DNA of 64,000 nucleotides from Microcoleus sp. bin48.metabat.b7b8b9.023 (GTDB lineage Bacteria > Cyanobacteriota > Cyanobacteriia > Cyanobacteriales > Microcoleaceae): positions 40,076 to 104,075 of the forward strand of contig NZ_JAAFKG010000013.1 of the NCBI RefSeq assembly GCF_013299185.1, read 5' to 3'. Positions 43,243 to 52,203 of the stretch are shown here, piece after piece. Numbering within the stretch: the stretch's first letter is position 1; each line of letters begins with the position of its first letter. The translations under genes and the position numbers were made by a program. The notes under the pieces are model-generated. The model made no database searches and had not been told where the DNA came from. It saw nothing but the letters and a program-made list of their open reading frames with translations.

Positions 43243-44397
43243 ATGACTACTCGCTACCAAACTGTTTACGATGAGGCTGTTGAACTATACAAAAAAAACC
43301 GCTGCTATGATGCGGCTGTACTTTTCCAGCAAGCCCGCCAAATTTCTAAAGAGTACGGCTTAAATCCTCAAGCAGCGACAGCAGGGGTGTGGGCAGCTAT
43401 TAGTTGGCATGGAGCCTCTCATCCCTTGAAAGCCTATAGTTTGCTGATCGATATTTTAAGCACTGCTGATAGTGACCTAGATATTACAGACAAATGGCGT
43501 GCAAGAAAGCGAGTTTTTTGCATTTCTAGATGCTACTCGCCAGACCTGGATCAACTAGAAAGAAATCTAGAAAAGCTGCGCCTGTTTCAACAAGAATATC
43601 CCGAATTACCAATAGCCGATATTCATCAAAATACAGGTGATTTACTCATATCGCAAGGCAGGTGGCAGGAGGCATTAGCAGAATATGAACTCGCTTGGAG
43701 TGAATTTAGTGAATATAATGACTGTGGTTATCTTAAATTCTGGAAAGCCTCACTCGCTGGGTTCTGCAATCTTCGATTAGGAAAGCCCGACTCTGCCCAA
43801 AGGTGGTGCGATCTCTTGGGCGAAACAGAGACAGACTGGCCCAGTAGCCGAATTGCTTGGTATAATCTACAAGGTAATCTTGCCCTTTATCAAGAAAACT
43901 GGCATCAAGCAGAGCAACACGCCATCCAAGCAGAAAAGAAAGCCGATCTAGTTCAGGAATATGAGTTTGCAATTCCCGCGCTTGACCTTCGGGTAAGAAC
44001 CCTACTCCTCCAGCCCGATTTAGGCGACCCCGCTGACACTAATCATCCCGCCCGTTTTCGTTTGAGACAGCGTTTTTCCGGAAAAATTGACGTATATAAT
44101 AAGTACAATCAAGCCTTATTATTGGCAGATTATCGACTCGCTAGTATTCGCTACTCGGCAGGAGTTCTCCCAGTTGATGATTATTGGTATCGCCAACCCC
44201 AACAAGTTCCTAGTTGCTGGCCATCCGGTTTTCAGGAGGCAGATTTTCGACTGAGAAAACAGTTAGCTCGTCGAGGCATAAACCGGGCTATGGTTCAGGC
44301 AAAATATTTAGATAATTGTTTCCGATGTACTTGGAGACAAGCGGAAGTACAGCAACGTTTTGAACGATTGAAAGAGCTAGTGCCAACAGTCAACTAA
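43243..44397 (+). CDS. TPR-type helical repeat protein of the conflict operon
   Basis: 384 residues, almost entirely helix-turn-helix repeats. TPR-like units are visible at YDEAVELYKKNRCYDAAVLFQQARQI (~8-33), IADIHQNTGDLLISQGRWQEALAEYELAW (~123-151), FWKASLAGFCNLRLGKPDSAQRW and IAWYNLQGNLALYQENWHQAEQHAIQAEKKA. A C-terminal ~130 residues (RFRLRQRFSGKIDVYNKYNQ onward) is less repetitive. TPR proteins commonly dock onto HSP90 C-termini, and the next gene encodes an HSP90-type ATPase, so a co-chaperone or sensor-adaptor role is inferred. It sits 21 bp after the previous gene and 23 bp before the next. No Shine-Dalgarno is evident. Confidence 0.85.
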   Translation: MTTRYQTVYDEAVELYKKNRCYDAAVLFQQARQISKEYGLNPQAATAGVWAAISWHGASHPLKAYSLLIDILSTADSDLDITDKWRARKRVFCISRCYSPDLDQLERNLEKLRLFQQEYPELPIADIHQNTGDLLISQGRWQEALAEYELAWSEFSEYNDCGYLKFWKASLAGFCNLRLGKPDSAQRWCDLLGETETDWPSSRIAWYNLQGNLALYQENWHQAEQHAIQAEKKADLVQEYEFAIPALDLRVRTLLLQPDLGDPADTNHPARFRLRQRFSGKIDVYNKYNQALLLADYRLASIRYSAGVLPVDDYWYRQPQQVPSCWPSGFQEADFRLRKQLARRGINRAMVQAKYLDNCFRCTWRQAEVQQRFERLKELVPTVN

Positions 44398-44420
44398 TTA
44401 ACCTAAATACGAGGATTATT

Positions 44421-47021
44421 ATGCTAGAAATGAAATTTGATTTCGATGGTCTAATTCAACTATTAGCTCGAAATTTATATAGAGAAAAGCGAGTTTTTAT
44501 TAGAGAATTAATTCAAAATGCTCATGATGCCATTATGCGTCGTCGTGCCAAAGAAGGTGATGCTTTTGTTGGGAAGATTAGCATTGAAACTCGTCCAGAT
44601 GAATTGCGATTTGTACTCAGAGATACGGGGATAGGCATGAATAAAAATGACCTAATTGAGTATTTGTCAACAGTTGGTAAAGGAGCAACTAGAATCGCCA
44701 GAAAAGAACAGGACATAGAAGGCTTAATTGGCTTATTCGGCATCGGTTTTTTGTCAGCGTTTGTGGTCGCTAGTCGAGTAGAAGTCCGCACCCGCCGTTT
44801 AGGTGAACAAGAGGGGTGGGTGTGGCAAAACTCTGGGAATAAAGATTACACTATCGACCCCTGCGAAGTCAGCGAACCAGGGACAACTGTAACAGTTTTC
44901 CTCAAAGGTGAAGAAGAAAAAGGAGTGATCCATAAAGAAAAAGTACAAGATGTGATTCGTTACTATACTGATTTTTTAAAAGTACCAATTCACCTTAATG
45001 GTAGTTCTGAACCGATCAACGCCATGCGGATGCCTTGGGAACAGGAAGGAAAAAGTAGCCAAGAAATATTGCTAGATACACGCATTTATCTCGAAAAAAC
45101 TATGCGCGACAGCGTGTTAGAGGCTATCCCTGTGCAACTGCCTGATTTAAACACATCAGGGGTACTTTATATCACACGATTTCGTACTTTTCAGCGACAG
45201 TTACCTCGTGCTGTGCGCTTGTTTGTTAATCGGATGTTTATCTGCGAGAAGGAAACAGAGTTATTGCCAGAATGGGCCCAATTTATCAATGGAGTAATCT
45301 GCTCTGGAGATCAAACACTAACCCTGACAGCAGCCCGCGATAATTTTATTCGCGATGAGAATCTTCAGCTTTTGCAAGATGCTTTAGGCAATTTAGTGGT
45401 TAAACATCTTGAAGAACTTTCTCAAAGCAATCCTAAGCGCTTCTCAGAAATTCTCCGCTTCCACGATCTTAGTATTAAAGCCGCCTGTTGGTATCATGAT
45501 GAATTTTTTGATAAATTTGCCGATTTACTACAATGGCGTACCAACAAAGGTGAACCTACTACTTATGGAAGTGAATTTACCCACCAGTGGCGTACTTTAT
45601 CGCAAGTTTTAGAGGAACTTCCCAGCCTAGAAGGGGAATCTCAATCTTTGCCTTATTTCAGCGATAGTAACGCTGCTAATCAATATTTCCAAATGGCTGA
45701 TGCTGCCAGAACCTTAGTCGTCGATGCTAGTTATCCTTTTGAACAAAATCTGATCAAAGAGTATGAGAAACGTGCTAAAGACAAGATTAAGGTAGTAGCA
45801 GTTGACCGCGAAGAAGATGATCCGAATGTCTTTCAGGAACTTCACGAGCAAGCTGATGTCAAACTGAAACGATTAGCCGAATATATGTCTCAAGTGATCC
45901 GTCCAGGCGGTACGGGACGCATTCGGGTAGAGGCACGTTACTTTAAACCCATAGAATTAACAGCTATCATTCGGTCTACTGAAGAGAGTACAGGTGGAAT
46001 GAAAGCCCGCGAACTCTTAAGCGATCCTAATACGCCAGAAGATTTGCGCGAAATGGCTCAAGAAATGATGCGAATGTCCCGTAATTCTGCTTTACGGTTA
46101 ATTATCAATGCTGGAAATCCAATGGTACGACTGTTAGCTAAACAAAGCTTTGACAACCCTAATGTGTTAGATATTATGCTTGGTATCTATAACAGTTCTA
46201 TTCTCTATAACCAAGAGTTAATGACTCCACAGAATGCTCGCATATTTTATGATGATTTTCAAAAGCTGCTGCGGCGCGATCTTGATTACATCATTGAAAA
46301 AGCCGATTTACAGCGTCAAGCTGAGGATTTAGAAAAACAGCGTCAAGCCATGCAAAAAAATCAGAAAGAAGGCAAAACGCCCAAGCATCTTATTTTCTTT
46401 TTAATGACTCCATTAGAAAATACATATCAACCATTTATTGAAACAGTACGAGAAGTCATTGAAAATCATTTCGGCTGCCAGCTATTTGTAGCTAGTGACA
46501 AACAGTATGAAGACACTGTAATTGAGAATGTCCGCTATCACATGGATCAAGCCCATTCTTTTATTGCTGAAGTCACTGATGCCAATCCGAATGTGATGTT
46601 TGAATTAGGGGCGGCTCGCTTTGATTTGCGCGAACGTCCAATTGTCTTAATGCGTAAGAATAACAACCAATATCTGCCTGTCGATCTCCAAGGACGTATC
46701 TATGTCGATTACGGTGAAAAAGAAGGTCAAGAATTAGCAGAATATTTGGAGACGCAATTACGCGCAGATGAACGGATTAAACCTCTGCTTAATAAAACAG
46801 GACGGGAACGGTATATTTCACCAAAATTCTTGAAAGCAGTCACTAAAATGCAATATCTAGAAGATAAAATTTGGCAAATTTTAGCCGAACAGTACCCCAC
46901 AAAAGAAGCATGGCAAACAGCATCGGTAGACCGCGTTAAAGAAATTTTGGGCGAAAATGATGATTTAGCTGAACCAGTGCTTAATCGGATCAAACAGGGA
47001 ATTTCTGGGATGAGTAGTTAG
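44421..47021 (+). CDS. HtpG/HSP90-type GHKL ATPase fused to an NDT/TIR-like effector domain
   Basis: 866 residues. The N-terminal GHKL ATPase has ELIQNAHDAI (Glu29, Asn33), RDTGIGM (Asp68), the lid GLFGIGFLSAF (~104-114) and GTTVTVFL. An HSP90-like middle domain follows (LYITRFRTFQRQLPRAVRLFVNRMFI, TLTAARDNFI) to about residue 560, then a helical linker and coiled coil (LQRQAEDLEKQRQAMQKNQKEG, ~630-655). Residues ~657-790 are the NDT/TIR-like domain with ENVRYHMDQAHSFIAEVTDANPNVMFELGA. Here Glu728 aligns with the catalytic nucleophile of nucleoside deoxyribosyltransferases, unlike in the two paralogues. The last ~65 residues are the shared helical module. HtpG is normally ~630 residues and never carries this tail. 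Last gene of the operon. Confidence 0.9.
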   Translation: MLEMKFDFDGLIQLLARNLYREKRVFIRELIQNAHDAIMRRRAKEGDAFVGKISIETRPDELRFVLRDTGIGMNKNDLIEYLSTVGKGATRIARKEQDIEGLIGLFGIGFLSAFVVASRVEVRTRRLGEQEGWVWQNSGNKDYTIDPCEVSEPGTTVTVFLKGEEEKGVIHKEKVQDVIRYYTDFLKVPIHLNGSSEPINAMRMPWEQEGKSSQEILLDTRIYLEKTMRDSVLEAIPVQLPDLNTSGVLYITRFRTFQRQLPRAVRLFVNRMFICEKETELLPEWAQFINGVICSGDQTLTLTAARDNFIRDENLQLLQDALGNLVVKHLEELSQSNPKRFSEILRFHDLSIKAACWYHDEFFDKFADLLQWRTNKGEPTTYGSEFTHQWRTLSQVLEELPSLEGESQSLPYFSDSNAANQYFQMADAARTLVVDASYPFEQNLIKEYEKRAKDKIKVVAVDREEDDPNVFQELHEQADVKLKRLAEYMSQVIRPGGTGRIRVEARYFKPIELTAIIRSTEESTGGMKARELLSDPNTPEDLREMAQEMMRMSRNSALRLIINAGNPMVRLLAKQSFDNPNVLDIMLGIYNSSILYNQELMTPQNARIFYDDFQKLLRRDLDYIIEKADLQRQAEDLEKQRQAMQKNQKEGKTPKHLIFFLMTPLENTYQPFIETVREVIENHFGCQLFVASDKQYEDTVIENVRYHMDQAHSFIAEVTDANPNVMFELGAARFDLRERPIVLMRKNNNQYLPVDLQGRIYVDYGEKEGQELAEYLETQLRADERIKPLLNKTGRERYISPKFLKAVTKMQYLEDKIWQILAEQYPTKEAWQTASVDRVKEILGENDDLAEPVLNRIKQGISGMSS

Positions 47022-47140
47022 CTGAAAAAGTATTTTATCGCTTGTGGCTATGGCATCAATTCTGCCGAAGGTAACTGTCGATGCTTGCCGGTGCCGGGAT
47101 AATTTACCCGAAGTCATTCCGGGAACAGGGAAGAAACGCT
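47021..47140 (+). pseudogene. Degraded duplicate of an internal glcF segment
   Basis: Beginning with the base after the HSP90-fusion stop codon, ~120 bp align with glcF bases 39471-39586: GCTGAAAAA(A)GTATTT, ATCAATT(T/C)TGCCGAA, GGGATAATTT(G/A)CCCGAAGTCATTCC and GAAACGCT are shared, with about one fifth of positions changed and small indels. It is not coding here. It marks an old duplication or recombination joint at the downstream edge of the conflict operon, whose upstream edge is the real glcF. Confidence 0.8.
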
Positions 47141-47255
47141 GAGGAATAGAATAAAGAGTCAGATGAATCGGCTATTTATTCAGAAGTATCGCACTTCTAA
47201 CTCTTCCCAAACTGCTAAAATTAAATTCAACAGTCTTTCACCCCGCACAACTGTT

Positions 47256-47996
47256 ATGGTAACTCAAATCCCATCCCCTACTCAGGAAGCAGTTGTTTAC
47301 CCCGACAGCGACGGCTTACCAATGGCAAATAATACCGATCAATTTCGGTGGATTCTCGTCATCGAACAAAATTTAGAATGGATGTATGCTGATGACGAGA
47401 ATGTATTCGTAGCTGGTGATTTGTTTTGGTATCCAATCGAGGGAAGATCGAATATTGTTAATGCGCCCGACGTGATGGTTGCGTTCGGCATACCTAAAGG
47501 GAGACGCAGTTCTTACCAACAGTGGAATGAGTCAGGAATTGCACCGCAAGTTGTGTTTGAAATTCTTTCTCCTAGCAACACGCAGGATGAAATGGATAAG
47601 AAGTTGCTATTTTACGATCGCCACGGAGTTGAAGAATATTATATCTACAATCCTACCAACAACCAACTGCGAGGGTGGCTGCGGGGACAAGATGGCTTAG
47701 ATGCGATCGCCTTAATGGAAAATTTCGTCAGTCCTCGATTGGCAATTCGCTTTGATTTATCCGGCGATGAATTGCAAATTTATCGACCAGATGGAACCTG
47801 GTTTTTTTCCTACGTTGAGATTTGTCAACTGTTAGAGGAAGCCCAACAACGGGCTGAACTTGCAGAAACCACTTTAGCAGAGGAACGCCAGCGGGCCGAA
47901 CTTGCAGAAACCACTTTAGCAGAGGAACGACGGCGATCGCAGATTTTGGTGGAACGGTTGCGAGAAATGGGCATTAACCCAGATGAATTAAGTTAG
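47256..47996 (+). CDS. Uma2-family (DUF820) PD-(D/E)xK endonuclease-like protein
   Basis: 246 residues from MVTQIPSPTQ. The restriction-endonuclease-like core shows NAPDVMVAFG (Asp), APQVVFEILSPSN (Glu), then DEMDKKLLFYDRHGVEEYYIYNP (Lys), the Uma2 pattern found in great numbers in cyanobacteria. The C-terminus is a coiled coil with a duplicated RAELAETTLAEER(Q/R) unit and ends REMGINPDEL. A 31-codon upstream extension of the frame (47163) shows no similarity. Role unknown; mobile-element or defence association is commonly suggested. It follows the glcF fragment. Confidence 0.88.
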   Translation: MVTQIPSPTQEAVVYPDSDGLPMANNTDQFRWILVIEQNLEWMYADDENVFVAGDLFWYPIEGRSNIVNAPDVMVAFGIPKGRRSSYQQWNESGIAPQVVFEILSPSNTQDEMDKKLLFYDRHGVEEYYIYNPTNNQLRGWLRGQDGLDAIALMENFVSPRLAIRFDLSGDELQIYRPDGTWFFSYVEICQLLEEAQQRAELAETTLAEERQRAELAETTLAEERRRSQILVERLREMGINPDELS

Positions 47997-48105
47997 ACAG
48001 ACTCCAATCGATCGGCATTGACCCGGAACAATTTTAAACTGGATTGGGGAAAAGATCGATCGCACTTTTCAAATTGAGCAAAAGTGCGATCTGGAACCAC
48101 GACAA

Positions 48106-48130
48106 CTGTCAACTGTCAACTGTCAACTGA
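48106..48130. repeat. CAACTGT heptamer array overlapping a gene end
   Basis: Three to four CAACTGT units. Read on the minus strand, the array supplies the last codons and stop of the WD40 gene (VDS, stop). Confidence 0.8.
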
Positions 48131-50353
48131 CTCTTCCAACTTCAAAAAATGCACTTGTCCCGAAGCTTCCGCCGCGACAATTGTCACCCCATCTGGTGCC
48201 ATAGCGCAAGCTTTCAAAGCACTATCTCCCCTGAAAGTAGCAACTATTTTTCGACTCAACAAATCCCAAACTTTCAGAGTATTATCATCCGAAACTGAAA
48301 TCACTCTATTTCCCACAGTCGCCAAAGCTGTAATCGCATCCGCATGACCCGTCAAAGTAAAAATTTCCTTTTGACTCGACAAATCCCAAACTTTAATCAG
48401 TTTCTTCCTCCCCCCAGAAATTCCCCATTTACCGTCTGTGGTAACTACCACAGCATTCACAAAACTCTCATGACCTTTGAGAGTAAAAAGTTGATTTTTT
48501 ACGACTAAATTCCATAAATTTGCCAAAATATTATTTTCTTTTCCCAAACTCCAAACTTTCAGACTTGTGTCGCCGGAAGCCGAAATTATCCGCTTGCCAT
48601 CGGGAGTAACTGCCACAGCTTTTATCCCGTCGGTGTGACCGATAAATGTAAAAACTTCCTCTCCTGTTTCCAAATTCCAAATTTTAATACTTTTGTCTCC
48701 CGAACCAGAAATTGCCAGCCGGCCGTCGGGGGTAACAGCAACCGAATTTACCCAATCTGTATGACCTGTCAGACTAAATATTTCTTCTCCAGTTTCCAGA
48801 TTCCAAACTTTAACTGTTTTGTCACCTGAACCTGAAACTATTCTCTGGCTGTCGGGGGTAACAGCGATTGCTTTTACCCAATCTTTATGACCGGGAATAG
48901 CAAAAATTTCCTCTCCATTTTCCAGATTCCAGACTTTAATGCTGTTATCTCCCGAACCGGAAATTGCTTTTTTACCGTCGGCTGTCACTGCTAAAGCATT
49001 TACCCAGTCATCGTGACCGGCAGATGATAAATTTTCTTTGCCTGTTTCTAAGTGCCAAACTTTGAGAGTTTTGTCAGAGGAACCAGAAACTATCCGCTTG
49101 CCGTCGGGGGTGACAGCAACAGCATTCACCGGGGCGATGTGATTGGTAAAAGTAAATAGTTCTTCTTTTGTTTCCAAATTCCAAACTTTCAGCGTTTTGT
49201 CGCCTGCGGCCGAAACTACGCGTTTTCCGTCGGGACTGACTGCCACAGCTTGGACGAAACTGCTGTGAATTCCTAAAGTGAAAAGTTTTTCTCTGGCACT
49301 CAAACTCCAAACTTTGATTGTGCCGTCGTAACTGCCGGAAATTATGTGTTCGCCGTCGGGAGTTACTGCTACAGCTTTTACCCAATCTGCGTGACCGGTA
49401 AGGGTAAAAAGTTCTTTTCCTGTTTCTAGTTTCCAGACTTTAATGCTGTTGTCGCCAGACCCGGAAATCAACCGCTTGCTGTCTGGAGTTACTGCTACGG
49501 ACTGGACAAAACTGCTGTGACCTTTGAGGTTGAAAATCACTGCCCCTGTTGACAAATCCCAAACTTTTATGCTGCCGTCCCAGGAACCAGAAATTACTCG
49601 CTTGCCGTCGGGAGTTACTGCTACAGCTTCTACTGCAAAAGTATCGCCTGCAAATGTTAATATTTCTGTTCCAGTAGCTAAATTCCAAATTTTAATAGTA
49701 TTGTCCCAAGAACCTGAAATTACTTTTGTTCCGTCTGGGGTTACGGCTACAGCATTAACGTAGGTAAGATGACCTTTGAGGGTGGAAAGTTCTTCTCCTG
49801 TTTCTAAGTCCCAAACTTTGAGAGTGTGGTCGGAGGATGCAGAAATTGCTCGCTTGCCGTCGGGGGTGATTGCTACAGCTTGTACCCAATCTGTATGTCC
49901 GGTGAGAGTGCGTAGCAATCTGCCGCCAGGGGGGGTAAAGCTGGGGGTTAGCGGCCGCAGCCAGGGTATTTTTTGTTGTTGTGCTTGGGCTAGCAGTGCT
50001 TGAATTTCGGGAATTTCAAAGCGCATCAACCGGGCAATTAGTTGGGTCGCTAGTTGGGTTTTATCTTTGGCTAAAATGTGGGCAGAAAGCCTGATTGCTT
50101 CTTGGATTAATTTGAGTTTGTCGGCTTTTTCATCGGAGGTGATAATATCGGGACTTGTTGCTAAATCGTAATCTTCTATTAGCGCTTGTGCTCCCGCTGC
50201 TGACAGCTTGGCTTCAATAAAATTGTAATCTGTTAGTAAGCTGTATAATTTCTCTGAGTCGGAAGTCGCTGCTAGCTGACTTGGTAGGATTCCCAAACAG
50301 TGCGTCTGTTCTGCGGGCTGCATTTTATCCAGCCCTTGTGTAAACTCGCTCAT
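48116..50353 (-). CDS. WD40-repeat protein, about 14 repeats
   Basis: 745 residues. The N-terminal ~150 residues are helical (LYSLLTDYNFIEAKLSAAGAQALIEDYDLA, PEIQALLAQAQQQ), like the segment that precedes beta-propellers in cyanobacterial NACHT/NB-ARC-WD40 proteins, but there is no NTPase domain. About 14 WD40 units follow, each of the form GHxxxVxAVAVTPDGKRxISGSxDxTxKVWxLETGEE, enough for two seven-bladed propellers. Adjacent repeats are highly similar, indicating recent amplification. A scaffold or sensor role is inferred. The stop is made by a CAACTGT heptamer array. Confidence 0.93.
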   Translation of the reverse strand: MSEFTQGLDKMQPAEQTHCLGILPSQLAATSDSEKLYSLLTDYNFIEAKLSAAGAQALIEDYDLATSPDIITSDEKADKLKLIQEAIRLSAHILAKDKTQLATQLIARLMRFEIPEIQALLAQAQQQKIPWLRPLTPSFTPPGGRLLRTLTGHTDWVQAVAITPDGKRAISASSDHTLKVWDLETGEELSTLKGHLTYVNAVAVTPDGTKVISGSWDNTIKIWNLATGTEILTFAGDTFAVEAVAVTPDGKRVISGSWDGSIKVWDLSTGAVIFNLKGHSSFVQSVAVTPDSKRLISGSGDNSIKVWKLETGKELFTLTGHADWVKAVAVTPDGEHIISGSYDGTIKVWSLSAREKLFTLGIHSSFVQAVAVSPDGKRVVSAAGDKTLKVWNLETKEELFTFTNHIAPVNAVAVTPDGKRIVSGSSDKTLKVWHLETGKENLSSAGHDDWVNALAVTADGKKAISGSGDNSIKVWNLENGEEIFAIPGHKDWVKAIAVTPDSQRIVSGSGDKTVKVWNLETGEEIFSLTGHTDWVNSVAVTPDGRLAISGSGDKSIKIWNLETGEEVFTFIGHTDGIKAVAVTPDGKRIISASGDTSLKVWSLGKENNILANLWNLVVKNQLFTLKGHESFVNAVVVTTDGKWGISGGRKKLIKVWDLSSQKEIFTLTGHADAITALATVGNRVISVSDDNTLKVWDLLSRKIVATFRGDSALKACAMAPDGVTIVAAEASGQVHFLKLEESVDS

Positions 50354-51271
50354 AAATTTGTGTATGTCTTTTTTTAATGTATGCGATCGCTAGCTGCACC
50401 TTGCCCAAAACCCGATCGAGAAAGTTTTCTCACTTACTTTGCTCGTTTACTTAGCATGGCATATTTGAAGGCTATTTGCTACCGGGCTGCTGCCCTCGGT
50501 TTGGCGATCCTTCGATGAATCGCTGGTTTTTTAGTCTGAGTCTGGTTTGAGAATTTTCAAGTCCTGCGATTGCCATCAACCACCACCAAGATCGTTCAAC
50601 TCAAAGCCCAAAATCTACCGATCGACAACTATCTGACATATATCGTTGTTTTTCTTAACATAACGGGTTTTGGGCAATGATTGTCGATCGCTCCACACAA
50701 TTGATTTTTGATTTTTGATTTTTGATTTTGGATACTTCGACTTCCTTCGGCTACCTTCAGGAAAAGTCGCTGTACAAGTTTGAGACGGAGGCTAGGACGA
50801 TCGCTCTTACAATTAAAGAATTGACTTCGAGCGCAGTGAATCTGGAAAGTTGAACGTTGTACTAAAATTTGCAGAACTTAAGTTGGCAGGCTGTACCCGT
50901 TTTTGGACGGAGTTAAGGTAAAATTTGTGAGCGCGCCATCCTGTTTGATGTGCTCCCCAAGACTTGTTTAGCGAAATACGGTAGCGAATGCTCTAATTTT
51001 AGGTCGATCGGGCTGCATCGGCCCGACAGATGTCCGCCTGCTTGGGTTTTGTACCTCAACCGCACCTGCTTGGCTCAAACCTCCCGAAAAGCTTTGCAGG
51101 TGCGCCCCGTTCCTTTAAAATAGAAAACAGGACTTGCACTCTTAAACCGGGTTTCTCGCTAAAATCATTGGTTTGGCGGCTAGTTACTCAAAAAGAAACC
51201 GGTTTTCTGACTCCATAGCGCGCAAGTCGCGATCGCAAATCAAGAACTATTTAAGTTTAGAGACAAATTTC
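50354..51271. other. Intergenic region, about 900 bp
   Basis: I see no convincing gene. It contains TTTTTGA heptamers (~50703-50730) and a pair of AAACCGGGTTTCT / AGAAACCGGTTTT inverted repeats (~51143-51210). Short frames such as 51030-51218 have no family features. Confidence 0.5.
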
Positions 51272-51787
51272 ATGGATGTTATCGAGTTTTTCGAGTTAAG
51301 TGCAGGCAAATGGTTTTCCCAGCGCACCGTACACAATCTCAATTCTGGGGAATTGCAAGCAGGTAAATCTGACCTCAAAATAGAAATGCTGACAGCTAAC
51401 GATGCAGCAGTCGTCAAACTTTGCCAACAGCACTCGACTAACCCGGACTCAACTGGACTCAGGGGCGTTCGGATTTCTTGGGACGGTGTTCCCGATCGCA
51501 ACCAAGCTAAACAAGTTGGTTCTACAATATTAGCGATCGTCCCGAATCCCGACAATCCTAGCGAAGGCAAAGTGTTGCAAGCCAAGGGAAACACCCGTTA
51601 CGTGATGGGCGGCGACGATGTGCTGACATTGATTACAGAATCAGATACCGTCCATGCTGAAGAAAGGCTGTGGTATCTCATCCCCAATCTGCGCTTGCGG
51701 ACTAGCGTTGTCAAGCAAGCAGACGGTACGGAACAAGCATCTTTTTGTTCGGAAATTCGGATGGGTGGAAGTCCGAAAAACAGTTGA
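51272..51787 (+). CDS. cpcS: Phycobiliprotein lyase, CpcS/CpeS family
   Basis: A 171-residue lipocalin-like bilin lyase. The start MDVIEFFELSAGKWFSQRTVHNL is the CpcS/CpeS hallmark, where the enzyme attaches phycocyanobilin to Cys84 of phycobiliprotein subunits. IRISWDG-like VRISWDGV, RYVMGGDDVLTLIT, AEERLWYLIPNLRLRTSVV and SFCSEIRMG are the expected strands. The start at 51272 gives the canonical N-terminus; the open frame upstream (to 51173) is spurious. A heptamer array starts at the stop codon. Whether it is CpcS, CpcU or CpeS by substrate cannot be settled here. Confidence 0.88.
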   Translation: MDVIEFFELSAGKWFSQRTVHNLNSGELQAGKSDLKIEMLTANDAAVVKLCQQHSTNPDSTGLRGVRISWDGVPDRNQAKQVGSTILAIVPNPDNPSEGKVLQAKGNTRYVMGGDDVLTLITESDTVHAEERLWYLIPNLRLRTSVVKQADGTEQASFCSEIRMGGSPKNS

Positions 51788-51860
51788 CAGTTGACAGTTG
51801 ACAGTTGACAGTTGACCAAGGAAGGAAGAAAGAAAGAAAGAAAAAAAGAAAGAAAGAAAG
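51780..51860. repeat. ACAGTTG heptamers and GAAA/AAGG low-complexity run
   Basis: About five ACAGTTG units (51781-51818) begin at the cpcS stop and pass into GGAAGGAAGAAAGAAAGAAAG-type tetranucleotide DNA (~51820-51860). The rest of the spacer to 52203 holds no supported gene. Confidence 0.8.
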
Positions 51861-52203
51861 AGGATTGGAGTAATAGACTTGAATTGCCAAAATATTTTTG
51901 CGGTGTTGTTTGCATTAATTCTTGTTGACTGTTCCCCGTTCCCTGTTCCCTATTCCCGACTTTTGCAAGAAGTCTAATGAATAGTCTGATTTTTATTTCT
52001 CCAGACAAGGGTTCCGGCTTTCAACCAATTCTTTCTGGTAATTGGTGAGTACCTGACTTGCAGGGAGAACCTCTATATCTAATTTCCAAAAATGAATACA
52101 AGCCCCAACTATTCTGAGTAATTCTCCCCAAAATTTAGACTCCTTTTCAAGCTCCCAGATGAATCTGTGAAGTAAATTGAAAAATGGAAAATTGACTGAC
52201 AGC

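Noticed and set aside
47256..47996. Uma2-family gene as a sixth member of the conflict cluster
   Set aside because: It is separated by the glcF fragment, has no shared module, and Uma2 genes are scattered widely in cyanobacteria.
51030..51218. 62-codon ORF upstream of cpcS
   Set aside because: Covers palindromic repeat DNA, no family features, no ribosome-binding site.
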